From DASVBE01 sp963770375 (GTDB lineage: Bacteria > Actinomycetota > Actinomycetes > Streptosporangiales > Streptosporangiaceae), in the NCBI GenBank assembly GCA_963770375.1, contig CAVYPM010000003.1:1-64000 (forward strand): a DNA stretch of 64,000 nucleotides, given 5' to 3'. Position 1 is the stretch's first letter; the number at the start of each line of letters is the position of its first letter. Shown piece after piece: positions 1 through 8,033 of this stretch. The notes below the pieces were generated by a model. That model was not told the DNA's origin, did not search any database, and saw only the letters and a program-made list of their open reading frames with translations. The translations under genes were made by a program, and so were the position numbers.

Positions 1-3000
1 GCAGGTTGCCGCTGTCCTGGCTCAGCGCGGCCAGGGCCAGCGGCACCCAGCCGCCGTCCCAGTCGTGCGTCATCGGCGTCGGGGTTTCGGTCGAGTGGGC
101 GATGCCCAGCGAGGTCAGCAGGGTGTCGTAGTCGGACATGTCGGTCTGGAAGGCGTTGAAGCCGCCGATCCAGAGGCGGTTGGTGCTGGTGAACGGCGCC
201 TTGTGGGCGTTCAGGAACGCGGTGGTCAGCCGGTAGTTGGCCTGGAAGTTCGCGTCCGTGCCGTAGGAGTTGGCCGAGCTCGACCCGTACTCGTCGTAGG
301 TCTGCATGTCGGCTGGCCAGTCCCAGGCCGCGGCGAGCGTGAACAGGCCGGGATGCTTGAGGATGAGGTCCTCGGCGCCGATGCCCGACTTGGAGAACCC
401 GATCAGCCAGTTCTGCTCCTGCCCGGTAGTGCCGAGGTTGGCCTGCACCCAGGGCACGAGTTGCTGCGTCATGAAGGTCTCCTGCTGCGCCGACGAGTTG
501 ACCGGGTTGTCGGCGAACCAGGGCTCGAGCGCGAACGACGGCTCGATGATGGTCAGGTTGTACTGGTTCTGCGCGTTGAGCTGGCGCATGACGTCGATAC
601 CGTCGCCGAACGTCGTCCCGTTGTTGGCCTCGACGGGCAGCACGAACAGGAAATTATGCGGTACGCCAGCGGCCGGGCTGGTCGGCGCCAGGACCCGCAT
701 CACCTCGGTGGTGTTGCCGTTGGCGGCGGACAGCGTGGCGTAGGAGGCGACGCCGTTGGCGTCAGTGCCCTGGTAGAGCACCGAGAACGTGCTACTCGAT
801 GTGGTGCAGGTGACGCTGACGTTGGTGACGTTGGCGGAGCCGATCGTGCCGCTGCCGTTGGTCACTGTGCAGGTCTGCCCGGCCGGGCTGCTGGACACGG
901 TGACGCTGTAGCCGGTGCCGGCGGTCAGGCCGGTCGCGAAGGTGAACGAGCCGTTGGCGGTCAGGTTCAGGTTGTCGCCGCCGTTGTCCTGCAGCACCAG
1001 CGTGCCGCCGGTCAGGCCGGACAGCGTGCCACCCACGGTGTAGCTGGCGGAGGCGGTCAGGGTCGCGCCGGCCCAGTTGTCGGCGCGGGCCGTGCCGAAG
1101 GCCATGATGCCCGGCGCTCCCCCGGTCAGGCTGGTGTCGGTCACCGAGATCCGGGCCACGCCGTTCTGCGAGAACGTGATCGACGACCCGGACGCCTGGA
1201 GCTGCAGCTGGGTCCCGGCGGGCAGGGCCCCTGAGCTGTAGGACGAGCCGAGCTGGATGTAGCTCCCGGAGATCCGCTTGTACAGCCGCAGCTGCGGGCT
1301 GCCGCTGTTCCAGAAGTAGATGCCCAGGTACGTGCTCTGGCCGCCGTTCTGCGTCCGGACGGCCGGCCCAATCCACTGGCCGCCGGACAGCTGAGTGGAG
1401 GTCACCTCGACCTGGGAGGACTGATTGCTGCCGTAGGTCTCGGCGGTCCTGATGTCACCGGTGGTGCCGCCGGATGCGGTGCCGACCACGGTCTGCGAGG
1501 TGATCGTGAGAGGGCCGTCGCTGATCCCGGCCCAGTTCGACCCGAGGGCCCCGTTGGCCCGGTTGAAGTCGTCGGTGCCGGTCGTGCCGGTGGAGCTGCT
1601 GCAGGACACGGCGACGTTCGTGACGTTGGCCGAGCCCATCGTGCCGCTGCCGTTGGCGACCGTGCAGGTCTGCCCGGCCGGGTTGGTCTTGACCGTGACG
1701 GCGTAGGCGGCGCCCGGCGCGAGCCTGGTCGCGAACGTGAAGGGGCCGTTGGCGGTGACCGTCAGGTTGTCGGCGCCGTTGTCCTGCAGGACGACGGTCC
1801 CGGACAGGCCGCTGACCGTGCCGCCGACGGTGAACGTGGGATTAGCGGCGCAGGACACGGCCACGTTCGTGACGTTGGCCGAGCCCATCGTGCCGCTGCC
1901 GTTGGCGACCGTGCAGGTCTGCCCGGCCGGGTTGGTCTTGACCGTGACGGCGTAGGCGGCGCCCGGGCGCCAGCGCGGTCGCGAACGTAAAGGGCCGTTG
2001 GCGGTGACCGTCAGGTTGTCGGCGCCGTTGTCCTGCAAGACGACGGTCCCGGACAGGCCGCTGACCGTGCCGCCGACGGTGAACGTGGGATTAGCCGAGC
2101 ACGACACGGCCACGTTCGTGACGTTGGCCGAGCCCATCGTGCCGCTGCCGTTGGCGACCGTGCAGGTCTGCCCGGCGGGCTGGTCTTGACCGTGACGGCA
2201 TACGCCGCCCCGGACGCCAGCCCGGTCGCGAACGTAAACGGGCCGTTCGCGGTGACCGTCAGGTTGTCGCGCGCCGTTGTCCTGCAAGACCACGGTCCCG
2301 GACAGGCCGCTGACCGAGCCGCCGACCGTGAACGTGGCCGGGGCCGACAGGTCGCCGCCGGCCCAGTTGTCGGCCCGGCCGGTGCCGTAGGCAATGATGC
2401 CCGGCGCTCCGCCGGTCAGGCTGGTGTCGGTCACCGAGATCCGGGCCACGCCGTTCTGCGAGAACGTGATCTTTGATCCGCTGGCCTGCAGCAGCAACTG
2501 CGTCCCCGCGGTCAGCGCGCCGGAGTTATACGAGGCCCCGAGCTGAATCCAGGTCCCGGAGATCCTCTTGTACAGCCGCAGCTGCGGGCTGCCGCTGTTC
2601 CAGAAGTAGATACCCAGGTAGGTGTTCTGGCCGCCGTTCTGCGTCCGCACCGACGGCCCGATCCACTGCCCCCCGGACAGCTGGGTCGAGGTCACCTCGA
2701 CCTGCGAGTACTGGTCGCTGGTGAATGTGGCCGCATTCCAGGTGGCACCGGAGGATCCGCCGCTCACCGACCCGGCGACCGTCTGCGACGTGATCTTCAG
2801 CCCGCCGTCGCTGATGCTGGTCCAGGTCCCGGTGAGATTCCCGTTGGCCCGGTTGAAGTTGTCTGACGCGGTCGCGGCTGACGCCTGCTGCGTCATCACC
2901 CCCGCCAGCGAAATAATCAGCGCCAGGAAAACTAGCAGCCGGGTTGCCCAGCGAACACGGGAAACTGAATGGCTGGCAGCCACAGGGAATATCCCGGCCA

Positions 3001-3001
3001 C
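1..3001 (-). CDS. Secreted multidomain esterase with LamG-like and 83-residue repeat domains (3' end cut by window)
   Basis: A GTG at 3001 follows an AAAGGGGGG ribosome site and opens a frame of 1000 codons running off the left edge. Residues 1-42 are a signal peptide (basic stretch, LLVFLALIISLAGVM core, ASA cleavage site). Residues about 43-220 form a LamG/concanavalin-like domain opening with DNFNRANG; three tandem 83-residue repeats follow (about 220-466), then a second copy of the LamG-like domain (about 470-650), a fourth diverged repeat (about 651-737) and a C-terminal alpha/beta-hydrolase domain. That last domain shows the nucleophile elbow GFSKSG near residue 866 and a likely catalytic His in MTHDWDGG near 978, as in PHB-depolymerase/esterase-D-like enzymes. 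I infer export and hydrolysis of an extracellular ester or polymer, with the repeats as adhesive or spacer modules. Two repeats contain local out-of-frame segments (see the repeat entry), but the whole frame stays open. Substrate is not readable. Confidence 0.8.
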   Translation of the reverse strand, partial: MAGIFPVAASHSVSRVRWATRLLVFLALIISLAGVMTQQASAATASDNFNRANGNLTGTWTSISDGGLKITSQTVAGSVSGGSSGATWNAATFTSDQYSQVEVTSTQLSGGQWIGPSVRTQNGGQNTYLGIYFWNSGSPQLRLYKRISGTWIQLGASYNSGALTAGTQLLLQASGSKITFSQNGVARISVTDTSLTGGAPGIIAYGTGRADNWAGGDLSAPATFTVGGSVSGLSGTVVLQDNGARQPDGHRERPVYVRDRAGVRGGVCRHGQDQPAGQTCTVANGSGTMGSANVTNVAVSCSANPTFTVGGTVSGLSGTVVLQDNGADNLTVTANGPLRSRPRWRPGAAYAVTVKTNPAGQTCTVANGSGTMGSANVTNVAVSCAANPTFTVGGTVSGLSGTVVLQDNGADNLTVTANGPFTFATRLAPGAAYAVTVKTNPAGQTCTVANGSGTMGSANVTNVAVSCSSSTGTTGTDDFNRANGALGSNWAGISDGPLTITSQTVVGTASGGTTGDIRTAETYGSNQSSQVEVTSTQLSGGQWIGPAVRTQNGGQSTYLGIYFWNSGSPQLRLYKRISGSYIQLGSSYSSGALPAGTQLQLQASGSSITFSQNGVARISVTDTSLTGGAPGIMAFGTARADNWAGATLTASASYTVGGTLSGLTGGTLVLQDNGGDNLNLTANGSFTFATGLTAGTGYSVTVSSSPAGQTCTVTNGSGTIGSANVTNVSVTCTTSSSTFSVLYQGTDANGVASYATLSAANGNTTEVMRVLAPTSPAAGVPHNFLFVLPVEANNGTTFGDGIDVMRQLNAQNQYNLTIIEPSFALEPWFADNPVNSSAQQETFMTQQLVPWVQANLGTTGQEQNWLIGFSKSGIGAEDLILKHPGLFTLAAAWDWPADMQTYDEYGSSSANSYGTDANFQANYRLTTAFLNAHKAPFTSTNRLWIGGFNAFQTDMSDYDTLLTSLGIAHSTETPTPMTHDWDGGWVPLALAALSQDSGNL
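1602..2348 (-). repeat. Three tandem 249-bp in-frame repeats inside the esterase gene
   Basis: Three units (1602-1850, 1851-2099, 2100-2348) recur with an exact 249-bp period, 83 codons each. Each encodes a motif of the type NLTVTANGPFTFAT followed by YAVTVKTNPAGQTC and SANVTNV, seen in many bacterial secreted repeat proteins. The middle unit lacks one base near 1992 and gains one near 1967; the right-hand unit gains one base near 2258 and lacks one near 2178. Each pair cancels, so the period and reading frame are kept while about 8 and 27 codons are read out of frame. A fourth, more diverged unit lies at about 792-1040. Confidence 0.9.
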
Positions 3002-3246
3002 GGATCCACCCCCCCTTTACCCCGGGGATCACGCCATGCGGGGACAATACCGTAGTAAACCACGGGTATATATCCGCTGGTAAGAGCATGTCCGGCGAAT
3101 TTATCCCGGCTAACCTCCGCTTTCCGGGCAAACCGGAATAACCCCCTCAACCTCCAGCGAGAGCTCTGGCCGGCTTGACCGTGGCGAAGCCGCTCACCCC
3201 GCCCCAGCCAGGCAGAGCGCAGGCCAGGTCGCGCGGGCCGGCGATG

Positions 3247-3762
3247 TCAGGCTGGCCGGCTGGCGGTCGTGCGGTAGCGGGTCATCGGCCCGAGCAGGCC
3301 GGGGACCACGGCGAACGCGGTCAGGCCGAGCCGCTCGGCGACCCGCGCCGACGCCGTGTTGCCCTCGTCGATCTCGGCGAGCACCTCCGGCAGGCCCAGC
3401 GGGCCCAGCGCGTAGTCCAGCACGGCCCGCGCCGCCTCGGTGGCGTAACCCCGGCCCTGGGCCTCCGGGGCCAGGCTCCAGATGATCTCCAGGCCCAGGT
3501 CCTCCAGCGGCCGCAGCCCGGCCGTGCCGGCCAGCGGCGCTCCGCCGGCCGGCCGCAGCAGCCACAGGCCGTAGCCGCCGGCCTGGAAGCTGGCGGTGCT
3601 TTCCGCGATCGCCGCCGCGATCTCGGCCTCGGTCAGCACGGCCCCGTCGAACATGAACCGCCGGACCTGCGGAGTGGTCCAGTGGGCGAGCAGAGCGTCC
3701 TGGTCCGCGGCGGTCACCGGCTGGAGCACGAGATGCTCGGTGGTCAGCGTGTGGCTCACCAC
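3247..3762 (-). CDS. GNAT N-acetyltransferase, RimJ/RimL type
   Basis: 171-residue protein. Its start HTLTTEHLVLQPVTAADQDAL is the usual opening of RimJ/RimL-like acetyltransferases, and the acetyl-CoA loop is visible as LAPEAQGRGYATEAARAVLDY at about residues 96-116 (Q/RxxGxG/A type), followed by NTASARVAERLGL near the end. Family members move an acetyl group from acetyl-CoA to the N-terminal amine of a protein or to a small amine; the substrate cannot be told. Two GTG codons (3762 and 3759) compete as start. It is transcribed away from the MerR gene at 3872, and the shared region holds that gene's operator. Confidence 0.85.
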   Translation of the reverse strand: MVSHTLTTEHLVLQPVTAADQDALLAHWTTPQVRRFMFDGAVLTEAEIAAAIAESTASFQAGGYGLWLLRPAGGAPLAGTAGLRPLEDLGLEIIWSLAPEAQGRGYATEAARAVLDYALGPLGLPEVLAEIDEGNTASARVAERLGLTAFAVVPGLLGPMTRYRTTASRPA

Positions 3763-3801
3763 GCCAACCTACCCACGGCCCGCCGCCCGGCCAGGATGGT
3801 G

Positions 3802-3832
3802 TTGACCTTTCCCTTGGGTCAGGGCCCATGCT
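3802..3832 (+). promoter_or_regulatory. MerR-type promoter/operator
   Basis: TTGACC (3802-3807) is followed by a 19-bp spacer and CATGCT (3827-3832). The spacer holds a dyad with CCC-TT-GGG at its core. An over-long 19-bp spacer spanning a dyad is the hallmark of promoters activated by MerR-family proteins. It sits 40 bp upstream of the MerR gene at 3872, so autoregulation is likely. Confidence 0.7.
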
Positions 3833-3871
3833 CACGGAGCCGGGCACCGCGCCCGGTCCTGGAGGAGACCG

Positions 3872-4705
3872 ATGGAGCTCATGACGATCGGCGATTTCGC
3901 CGCCCGGACCCGGCTGTCCGCCAAGGCGCTGCGCCTGTACGACCGGCTCGGGCTGCTGCGGCCCGCGCAGACCGATCCGGTCAGCGGCTACCGCCGGTAC
4001 AGCGCGGACCAGGTCGAGGCGGCCCGGCTGGTCGGGCTGCTGCGGCGGCTCGGCATGCCGCTGGCCGCCATCGCGGACGTGCTGGCCAGGCCGCCCGCCG
4101 GGGCCGCCGAGGCGATCGACGCGTACTGGGCGGCCGCCGAGGCGCAGACCGCGGACCGCCGGGCACTGGCCGGCTACCTCCAGGCCCGGCTCAAGGGAGC
4201 AGACATGACCAGTTACGACATCGCCACCCGCACGGTGCCCGCGCGCACGGTGCTGTCCATCAGCCGCCACCTGCACGCCAGCGAGACCGACGCGTTCTTC
4301 GACGACGCGTTCGCCCGGCTGCGGGCCGCGGGCCCGGGACTGCCCGGCATCGAGGGCTGCCCGTTCCTGATCTTCTACGGCGAGGTCAGCGAGGACAGCG
4401 ACGGCCCGCTGGAGCTGTGCCGCCCGCTCGCTCCCGGCGTCCACCCGGACACCGGCCCGGCCGCCGGCCCGGCGCTCGCCGACGCCCAGGTCCGGACCGA
4501 GCCGGCCCACGAGGAGGCCTACATCCGGCTGGCCATGAAGGACCTGGGCTGGCCCGCCCTGCTGCCCGCGGTCGACGCGCTCGAGGCCTGGGCCCAGCAG
4601 CAGGGCCGGGCCGCGGCCGGCCCGCTGCGCCAGGTCATGTTCGCCGACCAGCGCACGGCCGCGCCGGGCACCCTGGTCTGCGACCTGACCGTCCCGCTCA
4701 GGTGA
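3872..4705 (+). CDS. MerR-family regulator with GyrI-like effector domain
   Basis: 277 residues. Residues 1-70 are a MerR winged helix (MTIGDFAARTRLSAKALRLY, then GYRRYSADQVEAARLV); a short helical linker follows, and from about residue 112 (YDIATRTVPARTVLSI) comes a GyrI-like effector-binding domain as in BmrR and related multidrug sensors. Family knowledge suggests a small-molecule-responsive activator of its own promoter and of neighbouring genes. GGAGGAG stands 5 bases before the ATG, and a typical MerR promoter lies at 3802-3832. The thioredoxin gene begins 60 bp downstream and could share the transcript. Confidence 0.88.
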   Translation: MELMTIGDFAARTRLSAKALRLYDRLGLLRPAQTDPVSGYRRYSADQVEAARLVGLLRRLGMPLAAIADVLARPPAGAAEAIDAYWAAAEAQTADRRALAGYLQARLKGADMTSYDIATRTVPARTVLSISRHLHASETDAFFDDAFARLRAAGPGLPGIEGCPFLIFYGEVSEDSDGPLELCRPLAPGVHPDTGPAAGPALADAQVRTEPAHEEAYIRLAMKDLGWPALLPAVDALEAWAQQQGRAAAGPLRQVMFADQRTAAPGTLVCDLTVPLR

Positions 4706-4765
4706 CGGCCGGGAACAACAGCCGCCCGCGGAGCGCTGGCACGCTGCAGTGAGAAAGGCGTGACC

Positions 4766-5209
4766 ATGTCAGACGCGATCATCAGGTGCCCGGAGTGCGG
4801 GCGCAGGAACCGGGTTCCCGCGGCGGCGGCGGGCAAGCCGCAGTGCGGCCAGTGCCATAAGCCACTGCCGTGGATCATCGACGCCACCGACGAGACGTTC
4901 GCGGCGGCCGCTGAGGGCCCGGGTGTCCCGGTGCTGGTCGACTTCTGGGCGCCGTGGTGCGGGCCGTGCCGGATGGTCAGCCCGGCGCTGGCCCAGCTGG
5001 CGGAGGAACGGCCGGGCCAGCTCAAGCTGGTCAAGGTCAACGTGGATGAGTCGCCGCGGCTGCAGCAGCGGTTCGCGGTGCAGGCGATCCCGACCCTGAT
5101 GGTGCTCCGCGACGGAAAGGTGCTGGCCCGGCAGGCCGGGGCCGCGCCGGTCACGGCGCTGCGCAGCTGGCTGGACCAGTCGCTGGCCGCCGCCGCGCCG
5201 GCGGGATAG
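4766..5209 (+). CDS. trxC: Thioredoxin 2 (TrxC type) with N-terminal zinc ribbon
   Basis: 147 residues from the ATG at 4766, chosen because GAGAAAGG ends 7 bases before it; a GTG at 4760 is too close to that site. Residues 8-30 form a zinc ribbon with CPEC and CGQC pairs (Cys8, 11, 27, 30). The thioredoxin fold follows with the active site WCGPC at 64-68 and the cis-proline segment AIPTLMV. TrxC-type thioredoxins reduce disulfides in the cytoplasm and are often oxidation-induced, with the ribbon tuning redox behaviour. It lies directly after the MerR gene, which may control it. Confidence 0.9.
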   Translation: MSDAIIRCPECGRRNRVPAAAAGKPQCGQCHKPLPWIIDATDETFAAAAEGPGVPVLVDFWAPWCGPCRMVSPALAQLAEERPGQLKLVKVNVDESPRLQQRFAVQAIPTLMVLRDGKVLARQAGAAPVTALRSWLDQSLAAAAPAG

Positions 5210-5239
5210 CCTGGCCGCCGGCGGCGGGAGGAGCGGACC

Positions 5240-6316
5240 GTGTGCGGTACTGGCGATCAGGCACGGCCAGCCCCGGTGCAGGCGCTGCCGGAGAACCTGG
5301 ACTGGCGTGGCGAGGTCCTGCCGCTGGAGCCGGTTGACTCGCTGTCGGTGCTGATGGTCTGCGACAACTCGGTCGACGCGCTGCTGCCCGACCAGGGCCC
5401 GGCCAGGCGGCTGACGATGGCCGGCCGCGGGGCGGCGGGACCGGCGCTGCCAGCGCGGACGCTAGCCAGCGGCCAGGGCCCTGATGTCCCGCTGGCCCAG
5501 CACGGGTTCTCCGCGCTGGTCGAGGTCCGCAAGGGCAGCCAGGTGCGGCAGCTGCTGTTCGACACCGGGGTGACCCCGGACGGCTGCGTGGGCAACCTGC
5601 GCCGGCTCGGCCGCGACCCGGCCAGCATCGAGGCGATCGTGTGCAGCCACGGCCATTTCGACCACACGATCGGCCTGTCCGGCCTGATCGGCACGCTCGG
5701 CCGGGCGGACCTGCCGGTGCTCATCCACCCGGAGTTCTGGACCCGGCGGCGGCTGGCCATCCCCGGCCAGGACCCGTTCGAGATCCCCACGACCAGCCGC
5801 AGCGCGCTGGAGGGCGCCGGGTTCGAGATCGTGGAGCAGCGGCAGCCGTCGTTCCTCTTCGGCAAGTCGGTGCTGATCACCGGCGAGGTCGACCGGGTCA
5901 CCGGATTCGAGAAGGGCTTCCCGGTGCACCAGGCGTGGCGCGGCCAGGCCTGGGAGCCGGACCCGATGATCCTTGACGACCAGGCGCTGATCGCCCACGT
6001 GGCCGGCCGCGGGCTGGTCGTGCTGACCGGCTGCGGCCACGCCGGGGTGATCAACATCGTCAGGTACGCCCAGCGCCTGACCGGGGTCACCCAGCTGCAC
6101 GCCGTGCTCGGGGGCTTCCACCTGAGCGGCGCGATCTTCGAGCCGGTCATCGGCGACACGGTCAGCGCCCTGGAGAAGCTCGCCCCGGACGTGATCGTGC
6201 CCGCGCACTGCACCGGCTGGAAGGCCACCCACGCGATCGCCGGCGCCCTGCCCGGCTCGTTCATCCAGAACAGCGTCGGCACCACGCTCCAGTTCACCGC
6301 CGCCCCGGCCGCCTGA
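5240..6316 (+). CDS. MBL-fold metallo-hydrolase, COG1237 type
   Basis: 358 residues from a GTG preceded by GGGAGGAG. The metal site appears as SHGHFDH at about residues 134-140, and later ligands are in LTGCGHAGVINIV and HAVLGGFHLSG. This arrangement, with a long insertion between the metal motifs, fits the COG1237 group related to the archaeal dihydropterin-methyl-RFA-P synthase. Members bind two metal ions; most bacterial ones have no proven substrate. It begins 30 bp after trxC and is followed after 8 bp by a methyltransferase fragment, so trxC, this gene and the fragment may be one unit. Confidence 0.85.
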   Translation: MCGTGDQARPAPVQALPENLDWRGEVLPLEPVDSLSVLMVCDNSVDALLPDQGPARRLTMAGRGAAGPALPARTLASGQGPDVPLAQHGFSALVEVRKGSQVRQLLFDTGVTPDGCVGNLRRLGRDPASIEAIVCSHGHFDHTIGLSGLIGTLGRADLPVLIHPEFWTRRRLAIPGQDPFEIPTTSRSALEGAGFEIVEQRQPSFLFGKSVLITGEVDRVTGFEKGFPVHQAWRGQAWEPDPMILDDQALIAHVAGRGLVVLTGCGHAGVINIVRYAQRLTGVTQLHAVLGGFHLSGAIFEPVIGDTVSALEKLAPDVIVPAHCTGWKATHAIAGALPGSFIQNSVGTTLQFTAAPAA

Positions 6317-6324
6317 GCGCGGCG

Positions 6325-6705
6325 ATGGCCGACCAGGCGGACGCGGCGGCACGCGACGTCACCGCCAACCGGGAGGCGTGGACCCAGATCAACGCGGCGT
6401 ACACCGACGACCGCGCCTACCGGGCCTGGATGGCCAGCGAGATCGCCTGGGGGATCTTCAACGTCCCGGAGAGCCAGCTGGGCGTGCTCGGGGAGGTTCG
6501 CGGCCTGGACGTCGTCGAGCTCGGCTGCGGGACCGCGTACTTCTCGGCCTGGCTGGCCCGCCGCGGCGCCCGCCCGGTCGGGGTCGACGTGACCGCGGCG
6601 CAGCTGCCGAACTGGCCGCCGAGGTCATGGCCGGGGCTTCGGGCCGGGGAGCCGCGGTGGCCAGGCCGGCGCGCCGGGGCGGGACCCGCGCCGCGGCAAC
6701 CGTAA
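6325..6705 (+). pseudogene. SAM-dependent methyltransferase, 3' part lost
   Basis: The first about 95 residues look like a class I methyltransferase of the type with IAWGIFNVPESQLGVL followed by motif I VVELGCGTAYFSAWL and acidic motif post-I VGVDVTAAQL. Right after this the conserved sequence stops (about 6605) and about 33 low-complexity Pro/Arg residues follow to the stop at 6705. Typical members are over 240 residues long, with the catalytic half missing here. The break is sharp and suggests a deletion or an assembly join rather than gradual decay. The product would be inactive. Confidence 0.75.
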
Positions 6706-6710
6706 TCCTT
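6685..6710. repeat. 26-bp intergenic repeat, copy 1
   Basis: A 26-bp segment starting CCCGCGCCGCGGC and ending in CCGTAATCCTT recurs at 33671-33696 with two mismatches. Both copies lie between a plus-strand gene end and a minus-strand gene end. Function unknown; see findings. Confidence 0.55.
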
Positions 6711-6743
6711 CGTGGGCGGTCAGCGGCTGCGACGGGTGCTGGC

Positions 6744-8033
6744 CTACGGCGGGGGCGCGGGACGGCGAGGGGCGGCACCGGTGATCCAGCAGGCGGCGAG
6801 CAGCCCGGATATCAGCGTCAGCGCGCCGCCGGCCAGGACCGTGGGGTTCAGGCCGAACGCGGTGGCGAGCAGGCCGGCCGCCACCGCGCCGAGGGCGTAG
6901 CCGAGGTCGCGCCAGAACCGGTAGACCCCGAGGCCCTGGGCCCGGCGGTGCGGGTGCGTAAGGTCGGCCACCGCGGCGATCAGAGCCGGGTAGACCATCG
7001 CCGTGCCGGCCCCGAGCAGCACGGCGCTGATGATCCCGGCGGCCAGCGGATGGCCGGGCAGCATAAGGGCGGCGGGAAACGCGGCGGACTGCACGATCAT
7101 GCCGGCGACGATCATGGGCTTGCGGCCGAGGCGGTCGGACAGGCGGCCGGTGATCAGCTGGCCGGCCCCCCAGACCAGCGGGTACAGGCCCTTGATCAGG
7201 CCGATCGCGGCCAGGCCGAGGCCCAGGCGGGCGAACAGCAGGGGGAACACGGCCCAGGTGAGGCCGTCGTTGAGGTTGTTGACCAGGCCCGCCTGGCTGG
7301 CGCCGCGCAGCGACCGGTTCCGCCAGGTGGTTTCCGCGAAGACGGCGCGGAACGCCGGGCCGCCGCTGGCGCCGGCGGCGGCCGCGGGCGTGTGGCCGGC
7401 GGCTTCGGCGGCCACGTGCGCGGCCGTGTCGCGGACCAGGACGACCGACAGGACCAGGCCGATCGCCGCGTAGGCCACGCCGAGCAGCTCGGGGACGGGG
7501 CGCAGCCCGTACCCGGCCGCGAGGTAGCCGGTGGCCAGCGCGGTCGCGCCGACCGCGAGGTAGCCCGCCGCCTCGTTGAGGCCCATGGCCAGGCCGCGGT
7601 TCCGCGGTCCGGTCAGGTCGATCTTCATGTTCACGGTCATCGACCAGGCGAGGCCCTGGTTGACGCCGAGCAGCACGTTGGCCGCGACGATCCAGCCCCA
7701 GGCCGGGGCGTAGGCGAGCAGGAACGGCACCGGAAGGCCCACCGCCCACCCGGCGATCAGCAAAGTTCTCCTGGTGTGCCGTGCTACCAGCGGGCCGGCC
7801 GCGAGGTTCGTCAGCGCCTTGGTGAGGCCGAAGGCGACGATGAAGCTGAACACGGCCAGGTAGCCGGTCAGGTGGAAGACCCTCGTGCCGACCAGGCTGG
7901 TCGTGGTCCGCTCCAGGCCGACCATGCCGCCGACGAACGCGTTGACGGCGACCAGCAGGGCGAACTGCGGCCAGTTGGCCCGCAGGCCGAGCCGCACGCC
8001 CCGGTCCAGCGGCGGCGCGACCGCTGCGGTCAC
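6744..8033 (-). CDS. MFS transporter, 12 TM type
   Basis: 429 residues from a GTG at 8033 that overlaps the stop of the upstream gene as GTGA, so translation is probably coupled. About 12 hydrophobic segments run along the protein. The loop-2/3 type motif GPLVARHTRRTLLIAGW and the matching GRLSDRLGRKPMIV in the second half are classic MFS signatures. Family members export drugs or metabolites or import nutrients by proton exchange; the substrate cannot be assigned. Its coupling to an MBL-rhodanese gene suggests a part in sulfur or metalloid handling, which is inference only. Confidence 0.88.
   Translation of the reverse strand: MTAAVAPPLDRGVRLGLRANWPQFALLVAVNAFVGGMVGLERTTTSLVGTRVFHLTGYLAVFSFIVAFGLTKALTNLAAGPLVARHTRRTLLIAGWAVGLPVPFLLAYAPAWGWIVAANVLLGVNQGLAWSMTVNMKIDLTGPRNRGLAMGLNEAAGYLAVGATALATGYLAAGYGLRPVPELLGVAYAAIGLVLSVVLVRDTAAHVAAEAAGHTPAAAAGASGGPAFRAVFAETTWRNRSLRGASQAGLVNNLNDGLTWAVFPLLFARLGLGLAAIGLIKGLYPLVWGAGQLITGRLSDRLGRKPMIVAGMIVQSAAFPAALMLPGHPLAAGIISAVLLGAGTAMVYPALIAAVADLTHPHRRAQGLGVYRFWRDLGYALGAVAAGLLATAFGLNPTVLAGGALTLISGLLAACWITGAAPRRPAPPP

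Noticed and set aside
65..1234. Plus-strand open frame of 389 codons
   Set aside because: Antisense to the esterase and repeats; Arg/Gly-rich with no domain.
1602..2348. CRISPR array
   Set aside because: The 249-bp units are in-frame protein repeats with no spacers; no cas genes or short spaced repeats elsewhere in the window.
5257..6297. 346-codon minus-strand frame antisense to the MBL hydrolase
   Set aside because: The plus strand has full MBL motifs; the minus frame has none.
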